Shown piece after piece: positions 9,320-17,689 of a DNA stretch of 54,528 nt. Position 1 is the first letter of the stretch; each line of letters starts with the position of its first letter. Where the stretch lies: NCBI GenBank assembly GCA_913061435.1, contig CAJXUK010000018.1:1-54528 (forward strand), in the 5' to 3' direction. The notes under the pieces are model-generated. The model worked only from the letters and a program-made list of their open reading frames with translations. It did not search any database and had not been told where the DNA came from. A program made the translations under genes and the position numbers. This DNA is from an uncultured Thalassolituus sp. (GTDB lineage: Bacteria > Pseudomonadota > Gammaproteobacteria > Pseudomonadales > Oceanobacteraceae).

Positions 9320-10417
9320 CTACCAATGCCAATTAACGCCTAAATTAAGCTGAATATTGCGCGCTTTAGACCCGTTGAGAGTATCCGCTCCATATTGGAT
9401 AAAAAAATAATCCGTTTGCCAAGAAGCACCAACCATCTGAGGATGATACAAGAAAACACCGAAACGCCCTAACTCTGTCTGAAAGCCTTTTTCTAGCCCT
9501 AGTCGCTGAAAAGCAGCGTGCTTAAATAACAACAAAGACACGTCATGACCCTTGTGCTTTATCAACCCCTGATAACTCACCGGAATGCTTTCACTAACAG
9601 CCTTAACATCTGAACGACCATTGCCGCCAACCGTGTCACATACCGCATTATTGGTAGCGGCACTGGCAAAAAATGATTGCACACACACTTGAGTCACTCC
9701 CACCTGCTGCCAATTAAACTGTGAGAAAAAATCATTTGCCTGCAACGCCAACTGCCACTGCTCAGTACTTATGTTAAAACCCAAGTCTAGGGTGTAAGCC
9801 GTGCCTTTTCGAGTGTCGATATTTCGCTCTTCTTCCAGTAAGGGCAGCTTAAATTGATCATATCGATATTGTATATTAGCGCTAAACTCATCCGTTGTAG
9901 GCCCATAAGCGTATCCTTTAACCTCACCAAATTGAAGGTGACCCGGTTGATACATATTCAGCTTTAACGAAAAAGCAGAAACCGTCGCAAAGGGCTCATA
10001 ATTAAATTCCGGGCTTTCATAAGAGACAGAAACACTTGGACTCTCAAAATGCTTTACAGTCAAATCCAGCTTTTTGTTGGCCGTTAAACGCTGCTTTTGT
10101 TCGAGTGCACGATAATAATCAGCGGTTTCTTTATCAAACGTAAGGTAATAATACATCCGATAACCTTTTGAAATACGAGCTCGGCCAAATACCTGATCGT
10201 TAAACATTAGGGTTTTAGAAAAGGCAATATCCCAAGATACATCAGCAAAAGCCAATTCACCTTGTTGGTAATCGCCATCCCAACCATTAACCATATCATT
10301 TAAAGGCACCGGCTCGGAATTGGCCAGTGCCGAAAAACGTGCATCAACCGTATTGTCTGCTAATACAGAGAATGAAAGGGACACCATAAATAAGAATAAA
10401 ATACGACTAGGCAACAA
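9320..10417 (-). CDS. Predicted outer-membrane beta-barrel protein, unknown function
   Basis: A 365-residue protein that was not recognised. It has a signal peptide (hydrophobic residues 5-18, likely cleavage after SVLA near residue 20), many alternating aromatic/polar strands and a C-terminal segment ending in an aromatic residue (GVNWHW), all as expected for an outer-membrane barrel. Two cysteines near 255-270 could form a disulfide. No ATG gives a full signal peptide. The start is taken as TTG at 10417, with GAGA upstream, and an in-frame stop shortly before limits further extension. It is the first gene before gspA-gspB on the same strand, so it could be a client or accessory of type II secretion, but that is only neighbourhood inference. 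Confidence 0.65.
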   Translation of the reverse strand: MLPSRILFLFMVSLSFSVLADNTVDARFSALANSEPVPLNDMVNGWDGDYQQGELAFADVSWDIAFSKTLMFNDQVFGRARISKGYRMYYYLTFDKETADYYRALEQKQRLTANKKLDLTVKHFESPSVSVSYESPEFNYEPFATVSAFSLKLNMYQPGHLQFGEVKGYAYGPTTDEFSANIQYRYDQFKLPLLEEERNIDTRKGTAYTLDLGFNISTEQWQLALQANDFFSQFNWQQVGVTQVCVQSFFASAATNNAVCDTVGGNGRSDVKAVSESIPVSYQGLIKHKGHDVSLLLFKHAAFQRLGLEKGFQTELGRFGVFLYHPQMVGASWQTDYFFIQYGADTLNGSKARNIQLNLGVNWHW

Positions 10418-10510
10418 AACTGTCTCGCTTAATTATTGTTATGATTTAGAGCAAAGACATTCTACAGTGCAAAAGCAGATTGGTATAAACCAAAGCAATA
10501 AATTTTAGCT

Positions 10511-10538
10511 AAAAAAAAGCCCAGCTAAGCTGGGCTTT
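10511..10538 (-). terminator. Intrinsic terminator after glcB
   Basis: A GC-rich hairpin pairs 10516-10525 with 10529-10538 and is followed, on the minus strand, by an eight-T run. It lies about 35 bases beyond the glcB stop codon and upstream of the outer-membrane-like gene. Confidence 0.85.
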
Positions 10539-10573
10539 CATATAACGCATTCAAGATGAATGACGCACTTATA

Positions 10574-12748
10574 TTACTGAGCTTTGTACTTCAAGCGGTA
10601 TGCATGAAGTAGTGGTTCAGTGTAACCGCTTGGCTGAGTCTTACCTTTAAAAATAAGATCCGTTGCCGCTTGGAAAGCAATACCATCAAAACCCGGGGCC
10701 ATTGGCGTGTAAGTTGGATCATTGGCGTTTTGACCATCAACAATAGCTGCCATACGCTTCAAGCTTTCTTCAATTTGCTCTTGCGAACAAATACCATGCT
10801 CCCACCAGTTGGTTAGGTGCTGAGAAGAAATACGCAAAGTTGCGCGGTCTTCCATCAAGCCAACGTTATTAATGTCTGGCACTTTAGAACAGCCAACACC
10901 GGCATCAACCCAGCGTACAACATAACCCAATAGACCTTGGCAGTTGTTATCAACCTCTGTTTGGATTTCTTCTGGCGTTAACGCCGCCTTTTGAGCGTCG
11001 TCCATTAGCGGAATGGTTAAGATGTCATCAACAGACGCGTGGGTGCGAGTTTTCAATGTCTCTTGAACACCAAAAACATCGACCTGATGATAATGCATAG
11101 CGTGCAAAGTAGCCGCCGTTGGCGATGGAACCCATGCAGTGTTAGCGCCAGACTTTGGATGTGCGATTTTCTGCTCCATCATCTGTCCCATTTCGTCAGG
11201 AATAGGCCACATGCCTTTACCAATTTGAGCACGGCCAGAAAGATCCGTTTCAAGACCCACATCGACGTTCCAGTCTTCGTAAGCGCCAATCCAAGTCTGC
11301 TGCTTCATCACAGTCTTAGGAACAAAAGGCCCAGCCAACATAGAGGTATGCAATTCATCACCCGTGCGATCTAAGAAGCCGGTATTGATGAATACAACAC
11401 GGTCTTTAGCAGCGCGGATACACTCTTTTAAGTTAACTGTGGTACGACGTTCTTCGTCCATGATGCCCATTTTCATGGTAAAACGAGGCAAGCCTAACGC
11501 ATCTTCAACTGCGGCAAAAATTTCGTTAGAAAACGCTACTTCTTCAGGGCCGTGCATCTTAGGTTTAACAATATTCACAGAGCCCGTTGTTGAGTTCTGG
11601 AAAGGTGCATTACCTTTAAGGTCGTGCATTGCGATCATGGTGGTCATCATGGCGTCCATAATGCCTTCTGGCACTTCTGCGCCGTCAGCTAACAAGATCG
11701 CAGGGTTCGTCATCAAGTGACCCACGTTACGTACGAACAACATAGAGCGGCCTTTCACAGAGAAAGTTTCGCCATTCAAGCCGGTGTACTCACGATCGGG
11801 GTTCATTTTACGAGTAAAAGAGCTGTTACCTTTATTTACTTCTACCGCTAAATCACCTTTCATAAGACCTAGCCAATTGCCATAAGCAACCACTTTATCT
11901 TCGCCATCAACACAAGCAACCGAATCTTCACAATCCATAATGGTTGTTAGTGCAGATTCCATCGCGATATCTTTCATACCGGCGGCATCGGTAGAACCAA
12001 CTGGGCTTGTTGCATCAAATTGAAGCTCAAAACGAAGACCGTTATTCTGTAAAAGAATGCCAGTAGGCGCAGCGGCATCGCCAACAAAACCTTGTAGCTT
12101 GTCTGCGTCTTTAAGACCCGTTGTTGAACCGTCTTTTAGAGTCACTTGCAAAGCGCCATCTTTGATTGCATATTTAACGCTATCAGCGTGATCACCCGTT
12201 GCTAAAGGCGCTGCTTCATTTAAAAAGTTACGCGCATAAGCAATCACTTTATCGCCACGAACTTGGTTATAACCAGGGCCTTTAGTTGCGCCATCTTCTT
12301 CTGAGATTGCTTTAGTACCGTACAATGCGTCGTACAAAGAACCCCAACGTGCATTAGATGCGTTTAAAGCAAAACGCGCATTCATGATCGGTACAACTAG
12401 CTGTGGGCCCGCCATTTTTGCGATTTCTGGTTCAACATTGGCTGTTGTAGCGGCAAAATCTTCACCTTCAGGCACGAGATAACCGATTTCTTGTAAAAAT
12501 GCCTTATATTCTGCGGCATTGTGAGGCTGACCTGCTCGTTCAGTATGGTAAGCATCGATTTTTGCTTGCAGCTCTTCACGCTTAGCTAATAAAGCGCGGT
12601 TTTTAGGTGCTAGCTCATTGGCAATTTTGTCGAACTTAGCCCAAAAATCTTGTGCATCAAGACCTGTACCAGGTATGGCTTGATTATTAATAAAATCAAA
12701 AAGCTCTTTAGCAACTTGGATGCCGCCAGTTTGAACGTACTCAGTCAT
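10574..12748 (-). CDS. glcB: Malate synthase G
   Basis: Condenses glyoxylate with acetyl-CoA to malate, the second step of the glyoxylate shunt, allowing growth on acetate, fatty acids or alkanes. At 724 residues it has the long G-isoform length, with the N-terminal clasp, the TIM-barrel core and the C-terminal domain. Visible landmarks include the acidic metal site region [12 protein letters not shown], the [18 protein letters not shown] segment with its catalytic Arg/Glu neighbourhood, and the C-terminal segment [15 protein letters not shown]. The start ATG has GAGG upstream. It is transcribed alone and ends at a strong terminator. The fadD and crotonase genes in this window fit a fatty-acid-using lifestyle. 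Confidence 0.97.
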   Translation of the reverse strand: MTEYVQTGGIQVAKELFDFINNQAIPGTGLDAQDFWAKFDKIANELAPKNRALLAKREELQAKIDAYHTERAGQPHNAAEYKAFLQEIGYLVPEGEDFAATTANVEPEIAKMAGPQLVVPIMNARFALNASNARWGSLYDALYGTKAISEEDGATKGPGYNQVRGDKVIAYARNFLNEAAPLATGDHADSVKYAIKDGALQVTLKDGSTTGLKDADKLQGFVGDAAAPTGILLQNNGLRFELQFDATSPVGSTDAAGMKDIAMESALTTIMDCEDSVACVDGEDKVVAYGNWLGLMKGDLAVEVNKGNSSFTRKMNPDREYTGLNGETFSVKGRSMLFVRNVGHLMTNPAILLADGAEVPEGIMDAMMTTMIAMHDLKGNAPFQNSTTGSVNIVKPKMHGPEEVAFSNEIFAAVEDALGLPRFTMKMGIMDEERRTTVNLKECIRAAKDRVVFINTGFLDRTGDELHTSMLAGPFVPKTVMKQQTWIGAYEDWNVDVGLETDLSGRAQIGKGMWPIPDEMGQMMEQKIAHPKSGANTAWVPSPTAATLHAMHYHQVDVFGVQETLKTRTHASVDDILTIPLMDDAQKAALTPEEIQTEVDNNCQGLLGYVVRWVDAGVGCSKVPDINNVGLMEDRATLRISSQHLTNWWEHGICSQEQIEESLKRMAAIVDGQNANDPTYTPMAPGFDGIAFQAATDLIFKGKTQPSGYTEPLLHAYRLKYKAQ

Positions 12749-12809
12749 TTTATAGCCTCAAAAAAACTAAATGTAAGTCTGCTTCTTTAATATGTCTTGC
12801 AACAGCAAA

Positions 12810-12838
12810 AAAGAAACACACAGTAAAAACGTTTCTTT
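12810..12838. promoter_or_regulatory. Inverted repeat in glcB upstream region, possible operator
   Basis: Perfect 8-base arms AAAGAAAC and GTTTCTTT are separated by 13 bases, about 60 bases upstream of the glcB start. No terminator-like T run follows on the relevant strand, so a regulator binding site is possible. No specific regulator could be named, and no convincing sigma-70 promoter was identified in this divergent interval (12749-13040). Confidence 0.3.
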
Positions 12839-13040
12839 ATCTGCTTAACAGCAATAAGGAAACAGTTAAAATTATGGCGCAAATCATACAGTAAAAATAG
12901 GTGAGCTTCTACGCCAGAGCTACTGACAAAATCTCTGATTAGCACTGTTTTAGGGTATTTACACAAAAATACAGAAGAAAATTTGCTGTTTCTGATTCAT
13001 TTACTGCAGTAGTAGTGTAATCAACATAAGAGTGAAGACT

Positions 13041-14183
13041 ATGCAAACAACTAAATACTGGGCACCTTCTATACTTGCCCTAGCCATCGCATCCCCTGCT
13101 ATGGCGAGTGATTTAAACATCAATGGTTTTTTAAGTGTTGGCGCAAGCATGCTTGACGATGACAAAGTTGAGGTTGCAGGTGCAGATACCCAGGGTGGTT
13201 TTAAACAAAACACAATTTTAGGTTTACAAGTTAGTAAGCAAGTTAACGATTCAACATCGGTTACCGGACAACTAGTATCCCGCGGCAGCGATGATTACTC
13301 GACAGAAGCAGCATGGGCTTTTGTTACTTATGCCGCCAACGATAATTTAGATTTGCGCATGGGTCGCTTACGCATCCCTGCTTTTTACTACTCAGATTTC
13401 TTAGAAGTAGGTTACACCTATAATTCCATTCGCCCAGCAGAAGAAGTGTATCGCCTACCCTTCTCTTCTTTCGATGGTGTTGATTTTACTCAGCGCTTTA
13501 GCTCTGGCAACATCGACGGTAGCGTGCAAGTTTATTATGGCCGTTACGTGGGTGACTTTAAAGCGGAAGGCGACGATACTATTTATGCCGCCGATTTTAG
13601 AAATCTCACCGGTGTGTCTGTTAATACCAACTTTGGCAATTTTGGTACGCGTTTAAGCTATAACCAGGGTGAATTAAACCTTGCTGGTGGAGCTGACCCG
13701 ACATCTAATTTGGCACTAGCCGAAGCAGGTGCTGGAGCTATCGCAGGATTACTTGGTGATGCAAGCGCCGCGGAAGATTTCAATTTAACCGGTCAAACCT
13801 CACAGTTCATAGCCGCTGCATTAACCTATGACGATGGCACCTACAATTTACTAGCCGAGTGGACATCATTTGATCATGAAACCTCACTACTCGCTGACGA
13901 CCAAGCCTGGATGGCCAGTGCCGCGATGCGCATGGGTGAATTTACCCCGCATATCAGATACTCAACCCGTAAAGAAGTAGCCGACTCGGGTAACGAAGGT
14001 AAAATCCAAAAGCAACTAGGCTTAGAAGGTGAAGAATCCAGTATCACTTTAGGTTTACGTTACGATTATGATTCATCAACCGCATTAAAGTTTGAAGCAC
14101 AGCACCATGATGAAAAAACCATTGGTGGTGTCGATGGCGAATCTGCCATGCTTTACAGCGTTTCTGTTGACCTAGTCTTTTAA
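13041..14183 (+). CDS. Outer-membrane porin
   Basis: A 380-residue porin-like outer-membrane protein. The signal peptide (hydrophobic core about 7-20, cleavage after AMA) is followed by NINGFLSVGAS, typical of the first strand of general porins, and then by repeated amphipathic strands with many Gly, Tyr and Asp residues. It ends in SVDLVF, with the terminal Phe of a barrel-assembly signal. An in-frame GTG three codons upstream (13032) is an alternative start; the ATG was chosen because an AGAGTGA stretch precedes it. Twelve bases separate it from a small PstS-like gene, so the pair is probably cotranscribed. The substrate cannot be read from sequence; phosphate is one possibility given the neighbour. 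Confidence 0.85.
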   Translation: MQTTKYWAPSILALAIASPAMASDLNINGFLSVGASMLDDDKVEVAGADTQGGFKQNTILGLQVSKQVNDSTSVTGQLVSRGSDDYSTEAAWAFVTYAANDNLDLRMGRLRIPAFYYSDFLEVGYTYNSIRPAEEVYRLPFSSFDGVDFTQRFSSGNIDGSVQVYYGRYVGDFKAEGDDTIYAADFRNLTGVSVNTNFGNFGTRLSYNQGELNLAGGADPTSNLALAEAGAGAIAGLLGDASAAEDFNLTGQTSQFIAAALTYDDGTYNLLAEWTSFDHETSLLADDQAWMASAAMRMGEFTPHIRYSTRKEVADSGNEGKIQKQLGLEGEESSITLGLRYDYDSSTALKFEAQHHDEKTIGGVDGESAMLYSVSVDLVF

Positions 14184-14195
14184 GGAGTTATACCT

Positions 14196-14618
14196 ATGAA
14201 ATTATTCACCTCTTCATGCGCAGCGCTTCTTATTAGCATGGCATCGAGTATCGCGTTTGCCGAAGTATCGGTTATCGTAAGTGCTAATAACCCAAATGCC
14301 AGCATTGATAAGAATACCGTGAGCAAAATCTTTTTGGGCAAAACTAAAAGTTTTCCTGACGGTACACAAGCGGTTCCGGTTGACCAAAATGAAGGTTCAG
14401 CAACCCGTGCCACCTTCAACGAGCAAATTCTGAATAAATCAGACAGTCAGCTAAAGTCTTACTGGTCACGCTTGATCTTTACTGGTAAAGGCACCCCACC
14501 AAAAGAGTCGGGTACCGATGCCGAAGTTAAAGCGCTCGTTGCTAACAACCCAAACATTATCGGTTATATCGATTCTGCAGCAGTTGATGCAAGCGTTAAG
14601 GTAGTACATAAATTTTAA
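14196..14618 (+). CDS. Small periplasmic PstS-like phosphate-binding protein
   Basis: A 140-residue exported protein with a clear signal peptide (about 1-22, cleavage after AFA). The mature part belongs to the short PstS-like (PBP-like) group: VIVSANNPNASID, a VSKIFLGKTKSFPDG motif, and a C-terminal NPNIIGYIDS segment, all recurring in stand-alone phosphate-type substrate-binding proteins. It is much shorter than full PstS proteins (over 300 residues) and holds only about one lobe. No pstCAB genes are adjacent, so it may act as an accessory to the porin rather than feed an ABC permease; that is inference. It follows the porin by 12 bases and is closed by two tandem terminators. Confidence 0.82.
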   Translation: MKLFTSSCAALLISMASSIAFAEVSVIVSANNPNASIDKNTVSKIFLGKTKSFPDGTQAVPVDQNEGSATRATFNEQILNKSDSQLKSYWSRLIFTGKGTPPKESGTDAEVKALVANNPNIIGYIDSAAVDASVKVVHKF

Positions 14619-14626
14619 TCTTTTAT

Positions 14627-14650
14627 AAAAGGCAGTGACTGCCTTTTGTT
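14627..14650 (+). terminator. First terminator after porin/PstS-like pair
   Basis: A 9-base-pair stem (14627-14635 with 14639-14647) with a 3-base loop ends in a T run, starting 9 bases after the stop codon. Confidence 0.75.
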
Positions 14651-14666
14651 ACCAGATTAACTACAC

Positions 14667-14705
14667 AAGGCGATGTCTTATTTATAAGCATCGCCTTTTT
14701 ATTTT
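14667..14705 (+). terminator. Second, tandem terminator after porin/PstS-like pair
   Basis: A 9-base-pair stem (14667-14675 with 14689-14697) with a 13-base, partly self-complementary loop is followed by a long T-rich tail. It stands 20 bases beyond the first terminator and insulates hemH from the strongly expressed type of gene upstream. Confidence 0.8.
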
Positions 14706-14732
14706 GTTGCGGTTAACATTACAATTTAAAAT
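14704..14732 (+). promoter_or_regulatory. Candidate sigma-70 promoter for hemH
   Basis: A TTGTTG -35-like hexamer (14704-14709) and a TAAAAT -10-like hexamer (14727-14732) are separated by 17 bases. They fall directly after the tandem terminators and about 90 bases before hemH. The -35 element is weak. Confidence 0.4.
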
Positions 14733-14761
14733 CTGAAGTACCTGCTTCTACGTACCTATTA

Positions 14762-14789
14762 ATCTAACTAGAATCATCTAACTAGAATC
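14762..14789 (+). repeat. Two tandem copies of a 14-base unit in the hemH leader
   Basis: ATCTAACTAGAATC occurs twice in direct succession, followed by two looser copies that begin ATCTACAA. The repeat lies in the predicted untranslated leader of hemH and contains the CTAG tetramer that also makes up the hexamer array at the end of the window. Confidence 0.8.
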
Positions 14790-14823
14790 ATCTACAAACC
14801 ATCTACAAGATAAGGCGAATACT

Positions 14824-15846
14824 GTGACTGTGGACCAGCAAGATAGCATTGCAAATGAAAAGAAAAAATTTGGTGTAATGATGGTGAACCTAGGCACCCC
14901 AGATGCCCCCACCCCGAAAGCGGTTAGAGCGTATTTAAAAGAATTTTTATCCGACGTGCGCGTTGTTGATGCCCCCAGAATTATTTGGTGGTTTGTCCTT
15001 AAAATTATTTTATTAATTCGCCCCAAGCCTGTGTCAGAAGCTTATGCCAGTATTTGGACCGACGAAGGCTCCCCCCTGCTTGCCATCTCTAAAAAACAAG
15101 CGAAAGCAGTTAAAGTCCATTTAAAAGAAGTTACCGGAGACGATATACCTGTCGAACTGGCAATGACTTACGGCAGCCCAAGCATTATGAACGCGGCGAA
15201 TGCATTGCGCGCGCAAAATGTTGAACGTATTTTAGTTTTCCCGATGTACCCACAGTTTTCTTCATCCACCACCGCTGCCATTTACGATAAAATGTCGGAT
15301 TTATTAAAGATGTGCCCGCACTTGCCCGAAATGCGTTGGGTACGCGATTATCACGATCACCCACAATACATTGCCGCCTTAGCGCGCTCGGTAAAAGAAC
15401 AGTGGCAAAAATCTGGGCAATCCGAAAAACTGCTAATGTCGTTCCATGGCGTACCAAAACGCTATACTGAAAAAGGCGACCCTTACGAGTACCATTGTCG
15501 TAAAACAGCTGATTTATTAGCCGAAAAATTGGAATTGAAACCCGAGCAATGGCTTTGTACCTTCCAGTCGCGCTTTGGACGTGAAGAATGGGTCAAACCT
15601 TATACCGATGAAACGCTAAAACAATGGGGTAAAGACGGTATTAAAAGTGTTGACGTAATATGCCCTGCATTTGCCGCGGATTGCTTAGAGACATTGGAAG
15701 AAATTCAGGTTGAAAATATGGAATACTTTACCGAAGAAGGTGGCGAAGTTTATAACTATATTCCTGCTTTAAATGACAACCCAGATCATATCGAATTATT
15801 AACGGATTTAGTTGTTCAACACACCCAGGGTTGGGACAAGATTTAA
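14824..15846 (+). CDS. hemH: Ferrochelatase
   Basis: Inserts ferrous iron into protoporphyrin IX in the last step of haem synthesis. At 340 residues it is a normal bacterial HemH. It has the N-terminal VMMVNLGTPDAPT motif and the active-site stretch LLMSFHGVPKRYTEKGDPY with the metal-binding His. The signature region CTFQSRFGREEWVKPYTDET follows, and the C-terminal acidic motif CPAFAADCLETLEEI completes the set. The start is GTG at 14824, with an AAGG stretch upstream; a second in-frame GTG two codons later is a weaker choice. It is a monocistronic gene whose leader carries a short tandem repeat. Its downstream neighbour converges (hvfC), with a hairpin between them. Confidence 0.96.
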   Translation: MTVDQQDSIANEKKKFGVMMVNLGTPDAPTPKAVRAYLKEFLSDVRVVDAPRIIWWFVLKIILLIRPKPVSEAYASIWTDEGSPLLAISKKQAKAVKVHLKEVTGDDIPVELAMTYGSPSIMNAANALRAQNVERILVFPMYPQFSSSTTAAIYDKMSDLLKMCPHLPEMRWVRDYHDHPQYIAALARSVKEQWQKSGQSEKLLMSFHGVPKRYTEKGDPYEYHCRKTADLLAEKLELKPEQWLCTFQSRFGREEWVKPYTDETLKQWGKDGIKSVDVICPAFAADCLETLEEIQVENMEYFTEEGGEVYNYIPALNDNPDHIELLTDLVVQHTQGWDKI

Positions 15847-15868
15847 CAGCTTTAAGTTGCTTAGATGA

Positions 15869-15903
15869 TGTAACGATTAGCGCTTTAATGGCTAATTGTT
15901 ACA
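15869..15903. terminator. Hairpin between convergent hemH and hvfC, possible terminator
   Basis: Arms of 13 bases (15869-15881 and 15891-15903) pair with a single internal mismatch around a 9-base loop. It lies 22 bases after hemH and about 60 bases past the hvfC stop. Neither side has a convincing T run, so it may slow polymerase or protect 3' ends rather than terminate on its own. Confidence 0.45.
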
Positions 15904-15944
15904 GTTATCACGCTTGACTCATTGCCCTTAAGAAATCTATTAAT

Positions 15945-15987
15945 TATTAGCTTCAACTATCAGTATCAACTATTAGCTTCAATTATC
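15945..15987. repeat. Partial duplication of the hvfC 3' end
   Basis: A 17-base stretch at 15945-15961 recurs at 15971-15987 with one difference (period 26). The second copy contains the last codons of hvfC, so the gene end has been partly duplicated into the intergenic space. Confidence 0.7.
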
Positions 15988-16820
15988 CTGATAATCCCCA
16001 TAGATAACCACAATTGCAAAGTATCAATCCCCCCGCGATACGCCGCTTCATTGTCAGCAAGCCCCGCTTGTAATAACACAGCATTAACTAGCTCATTACC
16101 ACGCCATGGCGTCTGTTGAGTCTGACTCGCTTGTTTAGTGTCAGATTTTAATAGAGATATGAGCTGCAAGGTAAAAGGATTTGTTTCTGCAAATTTTACT
16201 TTGCTATTAGCATTATTTTGATTTTTTGTAACATCCCTATCGTCACGATAAACAATCAGCGCAGTCGTTTGCTCAGCCACTTGTATGTTATCAACAGAAA
16301 CCTGATGAACTGGATAACTGTATAAGTTACCTTCAACCACCGCCGACAGCACAATAAAAGAATTTTCTATTAACCCTTCAGCGTGGTTATTTGAGTAATG
16401 ATAACCCGCAGGACACAAGTGTGTTTCTGTGGTCACATCCACATACAGCTCTAACCATTCGTAATGAGCCAATTCAAGGATGTACTCAGGGTCTTGGCTT
16501 ATCGGCTGATACTCGTGCTGTAAAAATGTTAAAAACTCACGGGAAATTTCCAAAAATAAGGGCGATGAATTGCTATGCTGTGAAAAAAATTCTCGACCTA
16601 ATTGACGCCAACGCTGCTCACCTAAAATATCCGCAAGCACCGGAAAAGCACCGCTAATAAAGCCCATTATATTTTTAAAAAATAAATCACGATACACCGC
16701 CATGTGGCGATCACCTACGCCCACTGGTTTAGTACAGAGATTAGGGTGTTTAATATGCTCTGCAAATATCCGCTGAACTTGCTGAAACCGTGGAAGATTA
16801 GGCTGATCTGTAGAACTCAT
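15966..16820 (-). CDS. hvfC: DUF2063 protein, HvfC-type partner of the DUF692 oxidase
   Basis: A 284-residue protein of the DUF2063 (putative DNA-binding domain) family. In RiPP clusters this family is the recognition partner that brings the precursor peptide to the DUF692 oxidase. The N-terminal helical domain (about 10-100) shows the family pattern HMAVYRDLFFKNI, AFPVLADILG and WRQLGREFFSQH, with FLEISREFLTFL after it. The C-terminal half is beta-rich and less conserved. It begins 5 bases after hvfB ends, within a short GGGT/ACCC inverted repeat at the junction. Cotranscription in the order hvfA, hvfB, hvfC is expected. No cysteine-rich or catalytic motif was seen, in keeping with a binding role. 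Confidence 0.93.
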   Translation of the reverse strand: MSSTDQPNLPRFQQVQRIFAEHIKHPNLCTKPVGVGDRHMAVYRDLFFKNIMGFISGAFPVLADILGEQRWRQLGREFFSQHSNSSPLFLEISREFLTFLQHEYQPISQDPEYILELAHYEWLELYVDVTTETHLCPAGYHYSNNHAEGLIENSFIVLSAVVEGNLYSYPVHQVSVDNIQVAEQTTALIVYRDDRDVTKNQNNANSKVKFAETNPFTLQLISLLKSDTKQASQTQQTPWRGNELVNAVLLQAGLADNEAAYRGGIDTLQLWLSMGIIRIIEANS

Positions 16821-16825
16821 ACGGG

Positions 16826-17680
16826 TTATTTACCCCTTGCCTGCAAGCCATGAATCATGTCTATTTCTTGCATAAGCTCGGCCATATTAGGAAGGTTAAA
16901 ATCACGTTCTAATAAAGTAGGGATGATGCCATGATGCTGATAAGTGAAGGCAAGCAGATCCCAAACATCACTTTTTACCGCAGCGCCATGGGTATCGATT
17001 AATAAATCATCCGCTTCTTGATAATGCCCAGCAACGTGAAGGTATGAAATTCTATCGCTAGGTATAGCTTGTATGTATTCAAAAGCATCAAAGCCATGAT
17101 TGCTACTATTTACGAATACGTTGTTTACGTCCAGCAAAATACGACAATCACTCTCAAGGACAACCGCTTTCAAAAAATCGATTTCTGCCATTTCTTTACC
17201 GGGCTCGGCATAAGCAGAAACATTTTCAATAATAAGTGGCTGCTCGATGATATCTTGTACAATACGAATACGCTCGGCAACGTAGCTGACTGCTTCTGCG
17301 GTAAAAGGAATGGGCATTAAGTCGTACATGTGACCACCATGACTGCAGTAGCTCAGGTGTTCGCTGTAAGCCTTAATACCATGCAAACGCATAAAATCGC
17401 GTATTTGCTTAACCAATTCAATATCCAGTTTATCTGGGCTACCGATTGATAAAGAAAGGCCATGACACAAAAAATCAAACTGTTCGGTAAAACGTTGAAA
17501 CTGTTTTCCCCAGCGGCCACCTACCTGCATCCAATTTTCTGGGGCGACCTCCATAAAGTTAATGCTATCGAGAGCGTGACTGTCTTTATCCAACATAGAC
17601 GCCAAAGGCGCTAACAAGCCGCGCCTTAACCCAAGGCCAGCGCCGGTAACTGGAAAACGTGTTACTGCAGGATTTGGCAT
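16826..17680 (-). CDS. hvfB: DUF692 multinuclear non-haem iron oxidase, HvfB-type
   Basis: A 284-residue DUF692 (MNIO) enzyme, the family that includes MbnB of methanobactin synthesis and HvfB of Haemophilus. In HvfB systems the enzyme converts cysteines of EGKCG motifs into oxazolone/thioamide groups that bind copper. The TIM-barrel iron ligands of the family are in place: Glu44 and Glu48 in FMEVAPENW, His73 in CHGLSLS, Glu107-His108 in SEHLS, Glu152-Asn153 in IENVSAY, Asp184 and Asn187 in LLDVNNV, His215 and His219 in YLHVAGH, His231 in DTHG and Glu258 in LLERDF. It lies 9 bases after the precursor gene. Start ATG with AGGG upstream. The specific ligand assignment rests on family knowledge. 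Confidence 0.95.
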   Translation of the reverse strand: MPNPAVTRFPVTGAGLGLRRGLLAPLASMLDKDSHALDSINFMEVAPENWMQVGGRWGKQFQRFTEQFDFLCHGLSLSIGSPDKLDIELVKQIRDFMRLHGIKAYSEHLSYCSHGGHMYDLMPIPFTAEAVSYVAERIRIVQDIIEQPLIIENVSAYAEPGKEMAEIDFLKAVVLESDCRILLDVNNVFVNSSNHGFDAFEYIQAIPSDRISYLHVAGHYQEADDLLIDTHGAAVKSDVWDLLAFTYQHHGIIPTLLERDFNLPNMAELMQEIDMIHGLQARGK

Positions 17681-17689
17681 ATAGATACC

